A stretch of 64,000 bases of DNA, taken from contig CM063255.1 of the NCBI GenBank assembly GCA_032158295.1, positions 6,415,501 to 6,479,500 on the forward strand, in the 5' to 3' direction. Under the pieces are notes generated by a model, which worked only from the letters and a program-made list of their open reading frames with translations, was not told where the DNA came from and searched no databases. Of this stretch, positions 60,501 to 64,000 are shown piece by piece. This DNA comes from Pycnopodia helianthoides (lineage: Eukaryota > Echinodermata > Asteroidea > Forcipulatida > Asteriidae). A program made the translations under genes and the position numbers. How positions within the stretch are numbered: the first letter of the stretch is position 1; every line of letters begins with the position of its first letter.

Positions 60501-63500
60501 TTGTCTAAGCTGTACTTCAACATGTCACAATGGTCTGGTGGTGACGGTGAAAGTTTGTGTGGTTCAGTGAATCTGAGGTCTTTATGTCTCCAGCTCATCC
60601 ACGAGTAACAAGACCCAAAACAACTCTACATAAAGATGCAATTAAGAAGGCGGGCGTGGTCGTTTCTCGAACCAAGCATGCCTAATAAAAACAAAACCAA
60701 CCTGCCTGTCATCCTAGATTACGCAACATCAACAAAATAAATAAAAGAGCTACCATCAGTTTCATGAAGTACAATATTTTCCGCAGGTAAAAAAAATAAA
60801 AAAAATACCAATAACCAAATAAGGGCATGGTTTAGAAATATTCAAACGGTGACTGCTTTATCTTCCGACACCCCTATATATGCTCTAACAACCCGAAGTT
60901 CCGACAACCCCTCATGATCTACGCTATGTTATGGTTAAGGTTGGTGTTAGGGGCTAAGGTCAGGGTTATAAGATTAGTAAAATACATTAAGGGTTTCGGA
61001 ACACAGGGGTGTCTGAACGTAGGGGTGTCAGAACGTGAGGCGTGTGAATATATTCAAACAAAGCGTGAATTCAATCTACAATAATCATGACTTGCTGCCA
61101 AGTAATTTTGACTGATGGCAAACATCTTGTGAATTCTTCCAACTGAAATGTTGTCACCTTCAGAAATGTTTTCCTGAATCCAAATCTTACTTCTCTTACC
61201 TAGCAAGTCATTCGAAATTTGCGTATCAAAGCACTTGAAAAAAAAACAACGGCTTTCTTAGAGACAAGAACACCTGCGCTCACTGATTTGTGTCAAGCAT
61301 CCAGAAGGCTACTTGTCCCAAATCTAATGCTCTTAATGTCAAAACCAACTATTGTATGAATGTCTGAATGTTTTACTAGAAACTTGAGCAAAAACAGTTG
61401 GCATTTAACCGATACAAAGATTTTCTTCGAATAAAGTGTGGTTGAACCACCGAGAAAGGGTAGGCCTACTTCAATGGAAGTATGAGGACTTCACACAATT
61501 TTTGTGAAACAGGTCTTTTTTTTTAACCTCACATTATTATACAAACATTCATGTGAAACAAAACTTTCGATGGGTTGGAAGTTTATGAAATTACTTCAGT
61601 ATTCAAATTAATCGGTCGAGTCTGTGAATTCGGTTTTTTTTTTACTTCGATTTCAAATCAACAAACGAAAAGAGCATTCAAATGACAGCCATTTCTGGAG
61701 GTATCAGTTATGAAATCTTAGGCTCAAAAGGAAAAAAAAAGACCGCAACGATTTAGATGAACGACTGACTGTAAAATTGTACTTGTAAGGCTATCTTCCC
61801 TTTATGAAGTAACAATAGGCTGTGTCCAAATTGATGGCTTCAGTAATTGGCTATATGGCTAAATCGAAAAAAGGCGTATTCTTCAATGTTGTTGTCGCAT
61901 ACAACAGCCATAGCCATAGCCAAAATAACTTGATTAGGACACGACCACAATGAACAATGATGCTGAGGTACCAGACTATTTTTGCCCATATTTTAGCCTC
62001 TCCATTTAGCTACGGTGATTTCAATAGACCTTATGCATTGACGTCATCAAGCCGCCATCTTGGAGGTAAAACGAAGATGAAACATTGAAAAACGCACAGC
62101 TGTGTACGCGCGGCACACATGATCAGCCAATGAGATATCTTCTTTAGCCGAGGGCGCCCTACTCAAATGACGTCATGTGCATAGGGTATATGTTAACAAA
62201 CAGCCAACATAAAAGTCTGTTATCCAGACTTAATTGTGGCCATTACTGTGGTTTGAAAAATATAGGGTGGGGGGCGTCATACTCCACTAACAGTTTGGTT
62301 GTGTTGGAATGTAATGTGATTAGGCCGTGTCCAAATTAACAACTGCGGATTGATTGTCACGTGAACATGTCACGTGACTAGCATCGAAGCTCAGGATGCA
62401 CAGAGCAGCATCCTTTGTAACAGCTGCAGCCACACCTGCAGTCGCCAATAGACCTTAAGCATTGACGTCATCAAGCCGCCATCTTAGAGGTAAACCGATG
62501 ATGAAACAACGGAAACGCACAGAAGTGTACGCGCGGCGCACAGGATTGGCCAATGAGCATCTTCCTTTTGACCTCTAGGCGAGGGCGCCCTACTCAAATG
62601 ACGTCATATGCATAAGGTCTGTTCGGACACGGCTTAAGATTGATTTAAAACAAAAAGAAAGGACCATAAGATACTCATAAAACTAAGAAAACCAAATATA
62701 TCAACAGACAATGTAAGGAAAGAAGGAGAACGGATACTTAAGTCCATAAAGACTAAAAACATTAAGTAAAATCAACCAATTTAAAATAAAAAAAGGTAAC
62801 TTGACAGACCTTGCTTGTAAGCTTTTGATTCTGGCTAGCATGTCGGCATGGCCTGATGAATACTGTTCAATCACGTCTTTGACGTCGTACGGTCTGAACG
62901 CCTCCTTGAACTTCCGCCTGGCTACAAAGTACTTGATTTTACGGACGGCACGGATGGCATTCTTGTGTGCTTCGGTCAGTTTGGTCAGTCCAACTGGTTC
63001 TTCAACACCAAATTGTGAGAGGCGGATGCAAACCAAAAAAAAAAAAAAAACAAGAGAGAGAGAAGGAGAGAGTTCATAAGGACACGTAGGGTGACACAGT
63101 ATTATGTTTGAAGCTTTGCATGGTGTGGATCATGAGGAAAAACTATAGACCATGTGACCTGTGACGTCACATGTTTACAAAAGAGCCACCGTAGAGCCTG
63201 GACTTCATACAGGCACAGCTTGTACACACAGCTCAACGGAAGATTACAACAAATCTTATGTTTTATGGAGATTGCACTGTCTGATTTTTCGATATGAAGA
63301 AAGGGGGGACTTTCGATATGAAGAAAGGGGGGACATCTCAAAAGCTGTACAGCTGTTGCTTTTGTAAGTCTTGAATTTATGTGAAAATTATGACAACAAA
63401 TGTAAATTTTCCCATGATGGCCTGTGTAGTATCTTGCCCGGTCAGGAAACCCACAAGAATGTGCAATGTCTCCACTCTGTAAACAAAGGTAACATATGGT

Positions 63501-63757
63501 CTAAACCATGCCACATACGGAGCACCAAATGAAGTAGTCACCCACCTTGGGAATGCTGTGTGTGGTATCGATGTGACCCTCTGGATCGGATGGAATCGTT
63601 CTCTCCATACTGTCCGGTGTTAATGTCTAACTTCTTTTCGTCTTCGTCGTAGATACCGTTAGCGCCCTTTTTGACCCGGTCGCTGTTCCGATGCAGCATT
63701 GGGCTGTTTGTACTCCTCTTGATAGACAGTCGGGATATAAGGTTGTTCGTGCGAAAA
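56799..63757 (-). CDS. KCNQ: KCNQ (Kv7) voltage-gated potassium channel, C-terminal part (3 exons, gene continues past right edge)
   Basis: On the minus strand the exons are 63757-63546, 62999-62810 and 57555-56799. Phases match at both junctions (phase 1, then phase 2), giving about 386 residues of cytoplasmic C-terminus. Order: variable linker between helices A and B; helix B with [15 protein letters not shown] (calmodulin and PIP2 binding); helix C in [20 protein letters not shown]; then in the last exon helix D, the coiled coil that sets subunit assembly ([20 protein letters not shown]), and a long disordered tail ending ETRI. Known role: tetrameric M-current/repolarising K+ channel of the plasma membrane. 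The pore and voltage sensor are not in this window. The helix B/C exon is the most conserved part and makes the family call firm; subtype is unclear, with both KCNQ1-like (LD..LGKP) and KCNQ2-5-like (DLELFDPS) features. Confidence 0.93.
58077..58347. mobile_element. MITE-like element, AATAGACCGATCCATTAAGC termini
   Basis: 20-bp perfect terminal inverted repeats bounding about 270 bp; ends continue as CCCACCCCTTT and AAGGGGCGG. No coding capacity. In a KCNQ intron. Confidence 0.85.
58887..59276. mobile_element. AAAGGCACTGG element, full-length
   Basis: Bounded by TTAAAGGCACTGGACACTAT and GTGTCTAGTGTCTTTAA, 390 bp, with a central near-palindrome GACCTCACGCGTGAG. Lies in a KCNQ intron. Confidence 0.85.
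59440..59720 (+). repeat. Dispersed repeat copy 2, inside a KCNQ intron
   Basis: See 4480-4790. In this copy the shared part ends near ATGGAAAGGTATG. Confidence 0.7.
60865..61045. repeat. Same family, copy 3, inverted
   Basis: CCGACACCCCTATATATGCT at one end, AGGGGTGTCAGAAC at the other, middle GGTTAAGG.TGG.GTTAGGG. Confidence 0.6.
61816..61950. mobile_element. Short element with TAGGCTGTGTCCAAATT termini
   Basis: Left TAGGCTGTGTCCAAATTGAT, right TGATTAGGACACGACC; 135 bp. Same termini as the outer element at 62319-62637. Confidence 0.6.
62023..62190. mobile_element. Element with AATAGACCTTATGCATTGAC termini, copy 1
   Basis: Shares with 62447-62622 the words GACGTCATCAAGCCGCCATC, GTACGCGCGGC and GAGGGCGCCCTACTCAAATG in order. 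Confidence 0.8.
62319..62637. mobile_element. Outer element TAGGCCGTGTCC..GGACACGGCTTA, carrying a nested element
   Basis: The termini TTAGGCCGTGTCC and CGGACACGGCTTAA flank unique sequence plus the complete inner element 62447-62622. Confidence 0.7.
62447..62622. mobile_element. Element with AATAGACCTTAAGCATTGAC termini, copy 2, nested
   Basis: 176 bp, ends AATAGACCTTAAGCATTGAC and GCATAAGGTCT. Inserted within the outer 62319-62637 element. Confidence 0.8.
62810..62999 (-). CDS. KCNQ: KCNQ exon: helix B and helix C
   Basis: Acceptor GTTGAAG and donor GTCTGT (a weaker donor, but it makes the correct LQAR-LDN junction). Sixty-two whole codons including [20 protein letters not shown], essentially the KCNQ family signature. 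Confidence 0.95.
63546..63757 (-). CDS. KCNQ: KCNQ exon: variable A-B linker
   Basis: Seventy codons ending in donor GTGGGT with phase 1, which fits the next exon. [20 protein letters not shown] parallels the DRTRFR.SLRLK segment of other KCNQ linkers; the rest ([20 protein letters not shown]) is hydrophilic and not conserved. The acceptor is placed at 63758-63759 (TAG before TTTTCGC); the TAG at 63761-63763, three bases further upstream, would also fit. Confidence 0.75.
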
Positions 63758-64000
63758 CTACTATTATTGACCAAAAGAAGAAACAAACAAACAACACATC
63801 ATTAGTTCAATTATCTAATTACACACCAGGAAGACTTTATGTGATAGCAGATTTAGTTTTTTTTACTCCACCAGATAACAATAAAAAGCTATCAATATTA
63901 CAAGTGTGCGACGAAGCCAACTAGTTTGCATAAATTTCAAAGAGCTACCAATATTACAAGTGTGCGACCAACTAGTTTGCAATAAATTTCAAACACATGA

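Overview
This is nuclear DNA from an animal, not a microbe. Genes are split by long introns with GT..AG borders, coding density is very low, and most of the sequence is AT-rich spacer full of foldback elements, short DNA-transposon-like repeats, simple repeats and homopolymer runs. The recognisable genes (an ATP synthase inhibitory factor IF1, a KCNQ/Kv7 potassium channel, and a ZU5-UPA-death domain protein of the UNC5C-like kind) fit an invertebrate deuterostome. The repeat style (roughly 380-395 bp elements ending in TTTAAAGGCACTGG-type termini) suggests an echinoderm, perhaps a sea star; that last step is an impression from memory.

Layout. 1-11.2 kb: no convincing gene, several repeats. 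11.2-21.6 kb (+): a multi-exon gene whose first exon reads MGNGAAR, followed by short Gln/Ala/Arg-rich helical exons that sit in tandemly duplicated genomic units, then ZU5, UPA and death-domain exons. All confident junctions are phase 0. 21.6-28.7 kb: repeats, including a diverged family full of CCGGAAGT..AAGGTCA motifs, four TGTTCG..CGAACA hairpins, a roughly 270 bp foldback, a 30-bp minisatellite and a 315-bp tandem array carrying a tRNA-like module. 28.7-30.6 kb: the tails of two small convergent genes, neither recognised. 31.9-33.3 kb: decayed retroelements, a LINE endonuclease fragment (+) next to an LTR-element protease fragment (-). 33.4-34.2 kb (+): a small two-exon gene not recognised. 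34.7-39.2 kb (+): the complete four-exon IF1 gene. 40.6 kb: one orphan candidate exon. 41-56.8 kb: repeat-rich spacer. 56.8-63.8 kb (-): the last three coding exons of a KCNQ channel, whose upstream exons lie beyond the right edge.

The genes look functionally unrelated: a mitochondrial F1-ATPase inhibitor, a voltage-gated K+ channel, and a cytoplasmic death-domain adaptor that may be membrane-anchored by lipid. The most interesting objects are the ZU5-death gene with its duplicated helical exons and candidate myristoylation start, the class I PDZ-ligand-like C-terminus of the KCNQ protein, the exon pair with two open frames across one splice, and the nested or inverted repeat architectures.
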